Source: Cytophagales bacterium (lineage in GTDB: Bacteria; Bacteroidota; Bacteroidia; Cytophagales; Cyclobacteriaceae). From it: DNA of 6,333 nucleotides. The stretch is taken from the NCBI GenBank assembly GCA_003541895.1, contig DPLR01000682.1:1-6333 (forward strand), in the 5' to 3' direction. The translations under genes were made by a program, and so were the position numbers. The first letter of the stretch is position 1. Each line of letters opens with the position of its first letter. Below the pieces are notes generated by a model. It was not told the origin of the DNA. It saw nothing but the letters and a program-made list of their open reading frames with translations, and did not search any database. Shown here one piece after another: positions 5,715 to 6,333 of the stretch.

Positions 5715-6211
5715 CCGATCGTCAACTCAATCATATTCCCTTTTGAAAGTGTTTGGTAAACCACACAATAGCGCTCAGTAAGTTTTATAAGCGTATCAAT
5801 TTTTTCTTTTGGCTCGTCAGTATCCAGAGTAAATCGCAAGCGAATATTTTTGAAACCTACGGGTGCTTCTTTGTCAACCGCCAATGTGCCGCGGAAATCT
5901 AAATCGCCTTCAGTGTATATGGTGGCATCTTTCAATTTAAAATCGATGGCTGTGGCAACGGCTTTCAGCGTAACGCCCGCGCAGGCGGCCAGCGCTTCCA
6001 GCAACATATCGCCTGAGCAAACCGACAAACCATCGCCACCCGTGGCAGGATGAAGCCCCGCTTCAATTATCGATTTTCCAGTTTCAATTTTGCAAGTGAT
6101 GCCTTCACCAATCTTAGAGCTAGCACGAAGTGTAATAATCGCAGCCTCGGGCTCTGATTTGTATTTGTTCTTGAGCGGCTCTTGAAGTTTTCGAAGTGTT
6201 GATGAATCCAT
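5711..6211 (-). CDS. OsmC-family protein
   Basis: The 166-residue protein matches the OsmC/Ohr superfamily in length and fold order. An N-terminal beta region holds HPATGGDGLSVCSGDMLLEALAAC (about 54-77), whose Cys77 starts the long central helix. The C-terminal part has the family pattern ERYCVVYQTL with Cys149. These two cysteines are at the places of the redox pair that reduces organic hydroperoxides in OsmC/Ohr proteins. The variant Y-C-V-V-Y replaces the more common C-P-V-S, so it belongs to the general OsmC-like group and not to classical Ohr. A peroxide-detoxifying or thiol-dependent role is inferred. The ATG at 6211 gives the expected N-terminus. Its TAA and that of the opposite gene share the TTAA at 5711-5714. 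No convincing promoter was seen in the 122 bases upstream. Confidence 0.88.
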   Translation of the reverse strand: MDSSTLRKLQEPLKNKYKSEPEAAIITLRASSKIGEGITCKIETGKSIIEAGLHPATGGDGLSVCSGDMLLEALAACAGVTLKAVATAIDFKLKDATIYTEGDLDFRGTLAVDKEAPVGFKNIRLRFTLDTDEPKEKIDTLIKLTERYCVVYQTLSKGNMIELTIG

Positions 6212-6238
6212 GTTGGCTCTTGTTTGAAAGAAAATATT

Positions 6239-6333
6239 CTAATAACTAAATGAAACAACTTTAGCTTCCGCCTTCAAAAATTTATTGAAACTCTCCAGTC
6301 TCGATTCCCTTCCAAAAATTTCGTAAATCAAAA
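6239..6333 (-). CDS. Possible C-terminal end of an upstream minus-strand gene
   Basis: On the minus strand a frame open from the right edge runs 31 codons and stops with TAG at 6241-6239. It would end in NKFLKAEAKVVSFSY, a protein-like composition with no recognised family. If real, this gene would lie 27 bp upstream of the OsmC gene and could share its transcript. The piece is too short to rule out chance, and another frame (ending IETGEFQ) and a plus-strand frame are also open for part of it. Confidence 0.25.
   Translation of the reverse strand, partial: LIYEIFGRESRLESFNKFLKAEAKVVSFSY

Noticed and set aside
6275..6321. CAAAAATTT repeated at 6275-6283 and 6313-6321
   Set aside because: A short AT-rich match is expected by chance; no further symmetry or promoter pattern accompanies it.

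Overview
The window looks like a piece of a Bacteroidetes (Bacteroidota) chromosome, probably from the Cytophagia side of the phylum. The pointers are moderate-to-low GC, tight gene packing with few Shine-Dalgarno sites, promoter-like matches to the Bacteroidetes -33/-7 pattern (TTG, then TAnnTTTG), and the order LptD / N-acetylmuramoyl-L-alanine amidase / MCE protein. The placement is inferred from gene content; no database was searched.

Layout. On the minus strand, positions 1-902 hold the N-terminal 300 codons of an LptD-like outer-membrane LPS-assembly protein that runs off the left edge. A short divergent regulatory region (903-1044) contains two abutting perfect palindromes and a good promoter for lptD. 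On the plus strand a compact run follows: a periplasmic-type Amidase_3 cell-wall amidase (1045-1779, start uncertain), a membrane-anchored MCE/MlaD-like lipid-transport protein (1785-2756) and a biotin-dependent acyl-CoA carboxylase carboxyltransferase subunit resembling the methylcrotonyl-CoA enzyme (2761-4386). Gaps between these three are only 4-5 bp, so they probably form one operon. Next comes a four-helix-bundle (S23/IVS-type) protein gene (4454-4810), then a SirB1-like transglutaminase-fold protein (4863-5714). Convergent to that is an OsmC-family protein (5711-6211, minus), and a possible C-terminal fragment of another minus-strand gene lies at the right edge.

The genes on both sides of the divergent promoter serve the cell envelope: LPS insertion, peptidoglycan cleavage and phospholipid transport. 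The carboxylase and SirB1-like genes look like metabolic or housekeeping passengers on the same transcript.

The most unusual element is the four-helix-bundle unit. It is bounded by inverted arrays of an octamer (TTGAATGA on the left, TCATTCAA on the right), about four units on each side. The left array carries its own promoter-like sequence. An 18-residue mini-ORF links the four-helix gene to the next gene through ATGA and TAATG overlaps. Removing the unit (about 4390-4859) would leave about 6 bp between the carboxylase stop and the SirB1-like start, matching the rest of the operon. It therefore looks like an IVS-like cassette inserted between two protein genes instead of inside a 23S rRNA gene.
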